Positions 1 to 5,493 of a DNA stretch of 5,493 nucleotides are shown here, piece after piece. The notes beneath the pieces were generated by a model, which made no database searches, was not told the origin of the DNA, and worked only from the letters and a program-made list of their open reading frames with translations. The position numbers were made by a program, and so were the translations under genes. Positions within the stretch are counted from its first letter, which is position 1; every line of letters starts with the position of its first letter. The DNA is from Thermoplasmata archaeon (GTDB lineage: Archaea > Thermoplasmatota > Thermoplasmata > Thermoplasmatales > GCA-001856825), in contig JAJYRY010000074.1 of the NCBI GenBank assembly GCA_021793855.1, positions 1 to 5,493 of the forward strand. The letters run 5' to 3'.

Positions 1-657
1 GTCCGCTTCCGGTTCCTGCATGCTTTCAGGTGGGACAAACTTGCAGATGAAGACTTCCTGGCCCGCGTGGTATATGTTCTCCCCTCCAGTGATTATGGCC
101 TCGCTCCTTATGGGTATCACGAGTGGTTCGTCAAAATGATAGAGACCGGCAATGTATGCTTTTTCCTTAGAACTGGAAAGATGTATCCAGCGCCTATCTG
201 AGGGAAGGATCCCGTTTTCCCTAAGGATTTCAAACTCCTCCTTGTTTGTTGGGTAGTAAAGAATCTCTGGTACTCCGTCGGTGGGGAGGTCTGTCAAGTC
301 AACATCAATTGAGTGCCCATATGTAGCCCTAAGGTACCTTTTATTGTCGCTTAGCTGATACCTTCCCTTCTGATCGGTAAGGATGATTGCGAATATATGC
401 GAAGGACCGACGAAATGGAACCTCCTGTAGTAGAATCGTATTTCCTGGACCATTTCGTCAATATTGACATATCCCCTATCAGAAATTTCTAGATGATATT
501 TCTCAGGTTTGTGCCTCAGTATTCCTGTTATAATTCTTCCCAGCATGTCCACTTCCTCTTCTGAGAGTACGAATTTTCCCTCTTCGCCGCAGGAAGGGCA
601 GTCATGACCCCTGTAGTAGCCATGGACCATGCATTTGCGAATTTCGTCAGTGGGCAC
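1..657 (-). CDS. kptA: RNA 2'-phosphotransferase (Tpt1/KptA family), C-terminal end cut by window
   Basis: Probable cytosolic enzyme that moves an RNA 2'-phosphate to NAD+, releasing nicotinamide and ADP-ribose 1'',2''-cyclic phosphate. The reading frame is open for 219 codons and runs off base 1. Residues 9-23 form a zinc-finger-like C-x2-H-x7-C-x2-C segment, common in archaeal KptA. The KptA fold follows: LRHKPEK (47-53, catalytic Arg48-His49), a winged-helix part (about 54-80), RATYGHSIDVD (110-120, catalytic Arg110), LYYPT (133-137), WIHLS (157-161) and VPPE (208-211), which normally lies near the C-terminus, so few residues should be missing. An in-frame TAA at 667-669 limits the start to TTG at 660 or GTG at 657. 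GTG is preferred; the ATG at 630 would lose the first Cys of the zinc motif. The usual HGT motif reads YPT, and the fourth catalytic Arg is not evident near 171-174. The gene is divergent from the DUF92 gene. Family assignment is firm; biological substrate is unknown. Confidence 0.9.
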   Translation of the reverse strand, partial: MPTDEIRKCMVHGYYRGHDCPSCGEEGKFVLSEEEVDMLGRIITGILRHKPEKYHLEISDRGYVNIDEMVQEIRFYYRRFHFVGPSHIFAIILTDQKGRYQLSDNKRYLRATYGHSIDVDLTDLPTDGVPEILYYPTNKEEFEILRENGILPSDRRWIHLSSSKEKAYIAGLYHFDEPLVIPIRSEAIITGGENIYHAGQEVFICKFVPPESMQEPEAD

Positions 658-678
658 CAAAGCAAATTATGAAAGGAG

Positions 679-686
679 TAATAACA
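679..686 (-). promoter_or_regulatory. Weak TATA-like box upstream of kptA
   Basis: Read on the minus strand this is TGTTATTA, centred about 25 nt before the GTG start at 657. That spacing fits an archaeal TATA box driving a leaderless or nearly leaderless kptA transcript. The match is poor and no purine-rich BRE is clear, so this is a tentative call. No ribosome binding site lies before the start codon. Confidence 0.3.
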
Positions 687-769
687 CTTTTGTAGAGATA
701 CTTGAGGGAGTTGATGAATACTCGATTTTGAAATGTAATATTGAGCAACCTAGATTCAGATAACAAGAG

Positions 770-780
770 ATATATAAAAT
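770..780 (+). promoter_or_regulatory. TATA box for the DUF92 gene (leaderless promoter)
   Basis: The sequence ATATATAAAAT is centred near 775, 27 nt before the ATG at 802. It is preceded by a purine-rich stretch (aagaga) that could serve as a BRE. There is no Shine-Dalgarno between the box and the ATG. Spacing and composition are those of an archaeal promoter whose transcript starts at or beside the start codon. This is the clearest promoter in the window. The rest of the 658-801 gap shows no gene or strong repeat. Confidence 0.65.
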
Positions 781-801
781 ATACGAATTTGAGACCCATA
801 T

Positions 802-1533
802 ATGGACGTGTACAACCTAGTCCTCCTCGTAGTGATTCCCTTCCTTTTTGTGCTTGGGCTGAGAATCAAGGCATTCAGTCGTGAGGGGGCTATCGCCGCT
901 GGAGTCATAGGCTCTTTGATAATCATTGGAGGAGGTTGGCTGTATTTCGTGATGCTCTTCCTGTTCCTAGGCCTTTCTTACATTTCTACCTTGGCAGGGT
1001 TTGAAAAGAAGAGAAGCTGGAGCCTGCAGGAGGGGATAAAGGGTGAAAGAGGGGCAAGGAACGTAGTGGCCGCAGGTGCCCTTCCAGCAGCGATTTCTCT
1101 GCTGAGTTTCTGGAGCATAAGCCCGAAACTAGTTTTTTTCCTGTATCTAGTTGCGTTGGGCACAATACTTTCTGACACTGCTGCATCCGAAATAGGTTCT
1201 CTGGATGAGAACACTTACATGATCCTCACGCTAAAGCCGGCAGAAACAGGCATAAATGGAGGCATTTCAATACTGGGGACAGTAGTATCATTTGTCTTTC
1301 CAATCTTTTTCTCAATACTGGGATACATTATCTACGGAGTACTTACGTCCATTCCCCTCATCTATTTACTTGATCTCACTTTCCTGTCAGGAATTCTGGC
1401 ATTCGCGGGGTGCCTTTTTGATTCAGTTCTAGGGGAGACTCTGGAAAATAGGGGATATCTTACAAAGTACTCAGTAAATTTCCTTTCAGCACTGTTTGCG
1501 ACAGTCGTGGGAGTACTGGTATTTCTCAGATAA
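802..1533 (+). CDS. DUF92 (TIGR00297) polytopic membrane protein, VTE6/phytyl-phosphate kinase-like
   Basis: A 243-residue, very hydrophobic protein with about six or seven membrane segments (roughly 4-21, 32-64, 90-104, 108-124, 157-190, 193-209, 226-242). It carries the conserved polar motifs of DUF92: GARN (84-87) in the first loop, SDTAASEIG (124-132), the NGG loop (152-154), FDSVLGETLE (206-215) and Asn226 near the C-terminus. Its length is typical of the family. Plant and cyanobacterial relatives (VTE6) phosphorylate phytyl phosphate to phytyl diphosphate with a nucleotide donor. By analogy this protein could phosphorylate a prenyl monophosphate at the membrane, for example to recycle geranylgeranyl groups for archaeal lipids, but that is inference. 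The ATG at 802 is supported by the TATA box 27 nt upstream. apgM follows closely on the same strand, probably with a separate promoter. The DUF92 assignment is strong; the enzymatic role is unproven. Confidence 0.87.
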   Translation: MDVYNLVLLVVIPFLFVLGLRIKAFSREGAIAAGVIGSLIIIGGGWLYFVMLFLFLGLSYISTLAGFEKKRSWSLQEGIKGERGARNVVAAGALPAAISLLSFWSISPKLVFFLYLVALGTILSDTAASEIGSLDENTYMILTLKPAETGINGGISILGTVVSFVFPIFFSILGYIIYGVLTSIPLIYLLDLTFLSGILAFAGCLFDSVLGETLENRGYLTKYSVNFLSALFATVVGVLVFLR

Positions 1534-1543
1534 ATTTATTTTA
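1531..1543 (+). promoter_or_regulatory. Probable TATA box for apgM, overlapping the DUF92 stop codon
   Basis: The AT-rich run TAAATTTATTTTA starts with the TAA stop of the DUF92 gene and is centred near 1537, 27 nt before the ATG at 1564. This is the spacing expected for a leaderless archaeal transcript beginning at 1564. It lies only a few bases from the alternative ATG at 1543, so it could not direct a transcript that includes that codon. Read-through from the DUF92 promoter is also possible. Confidence 0.5.
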
Positions 1544-1563
1544 TGAAGATTGCATCCCAATTG

Positions 1564-2778
1564 ATGAAGATTTTATTGATCATAGCAGACGGCCTGGGAG
1601 ACCGGCCATTGAAGGATTTCGACGGCAAGACATCGCTAGAGGCCGCAAGGAAGCCAAATCTGAACACTTTGGCAATTGAGGGAATGGTAGGTCTCATCGA
1701 TCCGATACAGCCTGGCATAATTCCTGGTTCAGATACATCACACCTGAATTATCTTGGATATGACCCATTCAAATACTATACTGGGAGGGGCCCTTTTGAG
1801 GCGATGGGTACAGGACTAACACTAAAGGGTGGGGATGTTGCGTTCCGTGCAAATTTTGCAACAGTAGATAGCAACGGCGTCGTGAAGGACAGAAGGGCGG
1901 GTAGGATAAGGGATGGCACCTCTGACCTGGCAAAGCGCCTTAACATGAAGATTGAGGATGTTGATGTTCTATTCAAGGAGGGAACGGAGCACAGGGCAGC
2001 CCTTGTTCTCAGGGGAGAAGGTATTACGACGGATGTATCAGATAATGATCCACATGCAGAGAACCTAAAGCCAAGGGATATAGTCCCGACGACGGAAAGA
2101 GGAGTAAAGACTGCAAGAATTCTAAATGAGTTCTACAGACGGTCCCTTGACATACTAAGAGATGAACCGGTAAACAAGAAGAGGAGGGCAGAAGGATTGA
2201 ACGAAGCAAATGCAATCCTCTATAGAGGTGGGGGGCAGGTCCCCATACTCCCTAACTTCAACCAGAAGTATAATTTGAAGGGTGGATACATTGCCGGGGT
2301 AGCACTTGTATCCGGTATTTGCAGGTTGGTAGGCCTGAAGGACTTCACACCCCCTGGAGTCACTGGATCTACTGACACAAACGTGAAGAAGAAATTCTCT
2401 GCTGCCGTTTCAGCTCTGAATGAGGTTGACTTTGTATTGGTAAATGTGAAGGGGACAGACATAGCTGGCCATGACGGGAATGGGATTGCAAAGAAGGAAT
2501 TCATCGAGAAGATAGATGAAGCGATGGGTGATACCGTAATGAAAATAAGGGACGATACAGTCATCTGCTTCACAGGCGATCATTCAACTCCGGCAAGTGT
2601 AAAAGAACATACATCTGATCCTGTTCCAATTCTCATTAGATGCCCTGGATGCAGAAGAGACGGGGTTGGAGTATTCGACGAGATAAAGGCAATCCACGGG
2701 TACCTGAGGCTAAGAGGGGCAGACCTGATGAACGTTCTGCTGAGCTCAGCCAACAGGGCAGAGAAATATGGCGCCTAG
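1564..2778 (+). CDS. apgM: 2,3-bisphosphoglycerate-independent phosphoglycerate mutase, archaeal type
   Basis: Cytosolic enzyme interconverting 3-phosphoglycerate and 2-phosphoglycerate in glycolysis/gluconeogenesis, a metal-dependent alkaline-phosphatase-superfamily protein. With the start at 1564 it has 404 residues, the usual archaeal ApgM length of about 400. It begins MKILLIIADGLGDRPL, the characteristic family N-terminus, with metal ligand Asp9. The phosphorylated nucleophile is Ser56 in PGSDTSHL. Other expected metal or active-site residues are Asp161 and His164 (DNDPHAE), Asp299 and His303 (GTDIAGHDG), Asp339-His340 (TGDHSTP) and His349. The frame also offers an ATG at 1543 (411 residues), but the extra seven residues are not family-like and a TATA-like box sits 27 nt before 1564, so the shorter form is preferred. 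It lies 30 nt after the DUF92 gene, and its TAG stop overlaps that of the convergent TPR gene. All catalytic motifs look intact. Confidence 0.96.
   Translation: MKILLIIADGLGDRPLKDFDGKTSLEAARKPNLNTLAIEGMVGLIDPIQPGIIPGSDTSHLNYLGYDPFKYYTGRGPFEAMGTGLTLKGGDVAFRANFATVDSNGVVKDRRAGRIRDGTSDLAKRLNMKIEDVDVLFKEGTEHRAALVLRGEGITTDVSDNDPHAENLKPRDIVPTTERGVKTARILNEFYRRSLDILRDEPVNKKRRAEGLNEANAILYRGGGQVPILPNFNQKYNLKGGYIAGVALVSGICRLVGLKDFTPPGVTGSTDTNVKKKFSAAVSALNEVDFVLVNVKGTDIAGHDGNGIAKKEFIEKIDEAMGDTVMKIRDDTVICFTGDHSTPASVKEHTSDPVPILIRCPGCRRDGVGVFDEIKAIHGYLRLRGADLMNVLLSSANRAEKYGA
2775..2778. other. CTAG shared by two convergent stop codons
   Basis: The palindrome CTAG provides the TAG stop of apgM on the plus strand (2776-2778) and the TAG stop of the TPR gene on the minus strand (2775-2777). 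The genes therefore overlap tail to tail by four bases and no intergenic space remains for terminators. Each transcript must end inside the other gene's coding sequence. Confidence 0.9.
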
Positions 2779-3437
2779 GAAATAGTTTCTTCTAGCAGTT
2801 TCTTTATTTCGTCGTCCCGTTCGTCAATCTTAAGCAACAGGTCCCTGGCAGTCGCCTTCTCCCCCAAGTTGATATAGATTCTGGCAAGGGTAACAATTGC
2901 ATCCCTGTTTCTCTGGTCTATTTTAAGAGATACCTCGCAAGACTCCTTAGCATCATTCACCCTGTTCAGTTTGACAAGAATCTCCGCCCTCAGATTCCAG
3001 AACGAAGGGTTCCTGTTCTCCATCTTGATAGCCATATCAACAGATGCAAGTGCTTCGAGATGTCTTTCCATAGAGTATAGCAATCTGGACTTGTCGTAAT
3101 AATATATAGGCTTCTTCAGTAAATTTATGGCCTTGTTTATGTATGTTAGGGCATCATCCTTGTTTGAAGCATAGTTTGATTGGAACAATCTTCTGTATGT
3201 GTCAGGATTTGTGGGATAGTTGTCAAGGAGCATTTTCTGGTAACTGCTGGAATCCTTGTTCTGCCTTTCCAGGATGTCTATAAGCAGGATGAGGGCATCT
3301 ATATTCTTCTTGATCTCTATCGATTTTCTTGCATGTTTTTCTGCTTCCTCCAGATAACCGTCGTTGAAAAGCTCGAAAGCAGCCATGTACTCATCCGTGC
3401 TCTTCGCGAGAGAAGGAAGTACCCTGTCTTCGCTCAT
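2775..3437 (-). CDS. TPR-repeat protein of unknown role
   Basis: A 220-residue soluble, helical, charged protein with no signal peptide or membrane segment. Tetratricopeptide-like units are visible at about 14-47 (with FNDGYLEEAEKHARKSIEI), 110-143 (LYSMERHLEALASVDMAIKM), 144-177 (AEILVKLNRVNDAKESCEVS) and 178-210 (LARIYINLGEKATARDLLLK). The segment 48-109 is also helical and probably holds degenerate repeats. TPR arrays bind other proteins, so an adaptor or scaffold role is plausible, but no catalytic domain or specific partner can be named. The ATG at 3437 is the first good start, and TATA-like sequence lies about 26 nt upstream of it. The gene is divergent from hom, with which it shares a 135-nt promoter region, and convergent with apgM, so it forms no evident operon. 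The repeat assignment is secure; the function is unknown. Confidence 0.85.
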   Translation of the reverse strand: MSEDRVLPSLAKSTDEYMAAFELFNDGYLEEAEKHARKSIEIKKNIDALILLIDILERQNKDSSSYQKMLLDNYPTNPDTYRRLFQSNYASNKDDALTYINKAINLLKKPIYYYDKSRLLYSMERHLEALASVDMAIKMENRNPSFWNLRAEILVKLNRVNDAKESCEVSLKIDQRNRDAIVTLARIYINLGEKATARDLLLKIDERDDEIKKLLEETIS

Positions 3438-3459
3438 GATTGAAGATTAAAATACCGAG

Positions 3460-3484
3460 ATTTAATGTTTCTGCCTTTTAAATC
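3460..3484 (-). promoter_or_regulatory. Candidate promoter of the TPR gene
   Basis: On the minus strand, ATTAAAT (3466 down to 3460) is centred about 26 nt before the ATG at 3437, which fits a leaderless transcript. A second, better TATA-like match, TTTAAAAG (around 3482-3475), lies about 41 nt upstream and would give a short leader. The sequence alone does not decide between them. Confidence 0.4.
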
Positions 3485-3535
3485 AATCTTCAGCGGTTCT
3501 TAACAAACGAAAAACAGTGGAAGATAGTTGATAGC

Positions 3536-3553
3536 TAAATAAAATAATAATAT
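3536..3553 (+). promoter_or_regulatory. TATA-box region for the hom-CPBP operon
   Basis: An uninterrupted AT-only run contains AAATAATAATA centred near 3547, about 26 nt before the hom ATG at 3573. No Shine-Dalgarno precedes the ATG. This fits an archaeal promoter giving a leaderless mRNA that would carry hom and the overlapping downstream gene. Confidence 0.55.
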
Positions 3554-3572
3554 CAGGCACTATTCATTAAAC

Positions 3573-4544
3573 ATGAGAGTCCAGTTGATCGGATTGGGTT
3601 CAATTGGAAAGAACTTACTGAAGCTTATAAGTGAGAAGGCCCCTACGATTGTGCAATCACTGGGGGAGAAATTAGAGGTTGTTTCTGTAAGCGACACCAC
3701 AGGAACAGTCATAACTGACGGGATGCCACTTTCGAGAATCATTCAAGCAAAGGAGGCAGGAGGGTTGAGAACTTTGGATTCATTTGAGAAGATAAATGCC
3801 AGAAGTGCCATCTCCGACCTTGAATCAGATTTAGTAGTTGAGATTACTCAGAGCACCAAGGATGGAAGACCAGGTATTGATCACATATTGGCCGCCTTCG
3901 ATAGTGGAAAGGATGTTGTAACTGCAAACAAGAGTGTTCTGGTATCAGACTTTGATCTGATTGGCACTGCAAAGGAAATGAAGAGGTCACTGAGATATGA
4001 GGCAACGGTCTGCGGAGGACTTCCAGTCTTCAATCTTATGGACTATTGCATGAAACCAGCCAAAATCATTGCAGTGGAAGGGATATTCAATGCGACTAGC
4101 ACTTTTGTGATCTCGCAGATGGAGGAGGGAAAGAGTCAATCTTTCGCAAGGAGCGAGGCAATGAGGATCGGCATAGCCGAGAGGGACCAGAGCGATGACC
4201 TCGCAGGAATTGATTCAGCAAGAAAAGGAACAATTCTGCACAGGAGAATATTTGGGTCGTCTCTCACGCTCAAGGATGCGGCCATTTCCTGCCGTGAACA
4301 CGATATTGCTGGAGGCCTAAGACAGGTTACTGAAGTAACTTCGAAAGGTGTTTCAGTAAAGTATCAAGAAATTGATGGGAAGAGTATCTATTCGAGCGCA
4401 AGAGGACCTGCAATGCTGATAAGGTTCAACACGGACGTATTGAATCATCTAACACTGTTTACGGACCACGATGGACCCACTGAGTCTGCAGCAACAATAT
4501 TAAATGATGTTTTACTGTCAAAGGCGGAAAAAGTGGCAAAATGA
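3573..4544 (+). CDS. hom: Homoserine dehydrogenase (short form, no ACT domain)
   Basis: Cytosolic NAD(P)H-dependent enzyme reducing aspartate 4-semialdehyde to homoserine, the branch point to threonine, isoleucine and methionine. At 323 residues it matches archaeal enzymes lacking the C-terminal ACT domain of many bacterial forms, so direct threonine feedback through ACT is not expected. The N-terminal Rossmann fold starts at once with LIGLGSIGKNL (5-15; G7, G9, G12), which supports the start at 3573. VTANKSVL (116-123) holds the catalytic Lys120. YEATVCGGLPV (142-152) and GIFNATSTFVISQMEEG (170-186) form the catalytic-domain core. AERDQSDDLAGIDSARK (202-218) carries the Glu203, Asp214 and Lys218 expected for substrate binding and catalysis. 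The stop codon overlaps the next gene's ATG (ATGA, 4541-4544), so the two are probably cotranscribed. An aspartate-dehydrogenase-like activity is less likely because the homoserine dehydrogenase motifs are complete. Confidence 0.93.
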   Translation: MRVQLIGLGSIGKNLLKLISEKAPTIVQSLGEKLEVVSVSDTTGTVITDGMPLSRIIQAKEAGGLRTLDSFEKINARSAISDLESDLVVEITQSTKDGRPGIDHILAAFDSGKDVVTANKSVLVSDFDLIGTAKEMKRSLRYEATVCGGLPVFNLMDYCMKPAKIIAVEGIFNATSTFVISQMEEGKSQSFARSEAMRIGIAERDQSDDLAGIDSARKGTILHRRIFGSSLTLKDAAISCREHDIAGGLRQVTEVTSKGVSVKYQEIDGKSIYSSARGPAMLIRFNTDVLNHLTLFTDHDGPTESAATILNDVLLSKAEKVAK

Positions 4545-5493
4545 ACAAGGGATATGTGGCATTCATCGGAGTTCTTGCGGTTCTATGGTTAATCACGTTG
4601 ATCTTAGATGTAATAATGACTGCGTCCATATACTCATCTAGATTTCAAGCAATTGCAAATGTCACATCCAGCATAGGCTCACAATTCAGGACGCCAATAT
4701 ATGTCATAATCGGGCTTCCCGAAGCGATAGGGCTTTTTTTCCCGCCTTATTATTTCTGGGCAGTATGGATAGGAATAGTTACCGTTGTAGTGGCAGTATT
4801 CATTTTAATCTCAATTTACAAAACCATCCCACGGTTTGAAAATTCGGCGCTCTACAGGATTGCAGAATTTTTTGCACTTAACCTGTTTTTGTCAGAAATT
4901 TACATCGCTTTCGTTCAGCTTATAGGTCACCCGATCACCTCTCCAATACCAACCGGTGCAGCTCAATTCGTTTACAACTTCTTCTTGCTTACGAATGCCG
5001 GTCTCTACGAGGAACTTATAACGAGGGTCATTTATATAGGTATCCCTCTATTCATCTATTATGCCTGGAGTGCACATGGGAAGGCTTCCCCATCCAAGCC
5101 TAAGAAGCTCCCGTGGTGGAGGATAATCTGGGGTGGCGGATACAAGTTCGGAAAGCCTGAAATTACTCTTCTCATAATTTCTTCCATAATATTTGGAATA
5201 GCTCATGCGGGATCATGGAGTATTTCCAAGATACCGCAAGCAGCACTGGGTGGTGTATTTCTTGGTGTCCTGTTCCTGCGTTTTGGTCTCTACGCAGACG
5301 TCCTGTTCCATTTTTCAATAGATTCTCCCGGGTTAGTCCTTACAAATATATACGGCAGCCCCCTGGGTTCAGTGGCAACAACAGATTTTTATTCAATTGT
5401 CATACTCATCTTCCTAGGTGCGGGACTCATAGTATCTCTGTTCTACTTGCTTGAAATCGTAAAGATTTTCCAGAGCAGGAATGGAAGAATACC
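4541..5493 (+). CDS. CPBP family intramembrane metalloprotease (CAAX protease/Abi type), C-terminal end cut by window
   Basis: The frame is open from the ATG at 4541 to the right edge (317 complete codons) with no stop. The product is a polytopic membrane protein with probable segments near 5-28, 72-95, 108-128, 143-156, 163-177, 207-222, 234-249 and 284-306. The three CPBP (Rce1-like) motifs are present: EELITR (157-162, paired Glu and Arg), FGIAH (218-222) and HFSID (257-261), so metal-dependent proteolysis within the membrane is plausible. Family members cleave prenylated CAAX proteins, process or protect against bacteriocins, or have unknown substrates; nothing here identifies the substrate. 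About 64 residues separate motifs 1 and 2, including a Lys/Pro/Trp-rich polar loop at about 178-206. The ATG overlaps the hom stop as ATGA, and the upstream bases give only a weak ribosome-binding match, suggesting translational coupling. The end of the gene lies outside the window. Confidence 0.86.
   Translation, partial: MNKGYVAFIGVLAVLWLITLILDVIMTASIYSSRFQAIANVTSSIGSQFRTPIYVIIGLPEAIGLFFPPYYFWAVWIGIVTVVVAVFILISIYKTIPRFENSALYRIAEFFALNLFLSEIYIAFVQLIGHPITSPIPTGAAQFVYNFFLLTNAGLYEELITRVIYIGIPLFIYYAWSAHGKASPSKPKKLPWWRIIWGGGYKFGKPEITLLIISSIIFGIAHAGSWSISKIPQAALGGVFLGVLFLRFGLYADVLFHFSIDSPGLVLTNIYGSPLGSVATTDFYSIVILIFLGAGLIVSLFYLLEIVKIFQSRNGRI

Noticed and set aside
978..1214. Minus-strand open frames under the DUF92 gene
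   Set aside because: They are antisense to conserved DUF92 motifs and have no independent start signals or recognisable protein features.
2220..2573. 117-residue open frame on the minus strand, antisense to apgM
   Set aside because: It lies wholly inside apgM, whose catalytic motifs are intact; the translation is Ser/Phe/Pro-rich with no recognisable domain, as expected for the reverse complement of a real gene.
3180..3443. 87-residue open frame on the plus strand opposite the TPR gene
   Set aside because: It is antisense to well-formed TPR coding sequence, has no promoter or family-like motif, and overlaps the TPR gene's start.
5215..5454. 79-residue open frame on the plus strand inside the CPBP gene
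   Set aside because: It is out of frame with the CPBP gene, whose second and third motifs cover the same DNA; the product has low-quality, Cys/Arg/Phe-rich composition and no motif.
1..5493. Defence island, CRISPR array, transposon or tRNA
   Set aside because: I saw no regularly spaced repeats, terminal inverted repeats, transposase or tRNA-like cloverleaf. The CPBP (Abi) label alone does not justify a defence call, because its neighbours are housekeeping genes.

Overview
The window looks archaeal and most likely comes from a Thermoplasmatales-type euryarchaeon. The evidence is an archaeal-type phosphoglycerate mutase, an archaeal KptA with an N-terminal zinc-finger-like segment, and a short homoserine dehydrogenase without an ACT domain. 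Arg and Ile codons are mostly AGG/AGA and ATA. AT-rich TATA-like boxes lie about 26-27 nt before several start codons with no Shine-Dalgarno in between, as expected for leaderless mRNAs. This placement is inferred from protein families and promoter layout; no rRNA or other marker is present.

Layout: (1) 1-657, minus strand: kptA, a tRNA/RNA 2'-phosphotransferase whose C-terminal end runs off the left edge. (2) 658-801: divergent promoter region. (3) 802-1533, plus: a polytopic DUF92 membrane protein related to phytyl-phosphate kinase (VTE6). (4) 1564-2778, plus: apgM, 2,3-bisphosphoglycerate-independent phosphoglycerate mutase, with its own probable promoter overlapping the DUF92 stop codon. 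(5) 2775-3437, minus: a TPR protein convergent with apgM; the two genes overlap by four bases at a CTAG that gives both their TAG stop codons. (6) 3438-3572: a second divergent promoter region. (7) 3573-4544, plus: hom, homoserine dehydrogenase. (8) 4541 to the right edge, plus: a CPBP (CAAX-protease/Abi-type) intramembrane protease, joined to hom by an ATGA overlap and cut off by the window end.

Functionally this is mostly a housekeeping neighbourhood: glycolysis/gluconeogenesis (apgM), threonine/methionine/isoleucine precursor synthesis (hom), RNA 2'-phosphate processing (kptA), and three less defined proteins (DUF92, TPR, CPBP). No tRNA, rRNA, CRISPR array, transposon or other mobile element was seen. 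I found no convincing new multi-gene system. The points most worth a second look are the divergent catalytic residues of KptA, the possible prenyl-phosphate kinase role of the DUF92 protein, and the tight coupling of hom to an intramembrane protease with a long inter-motif loop.
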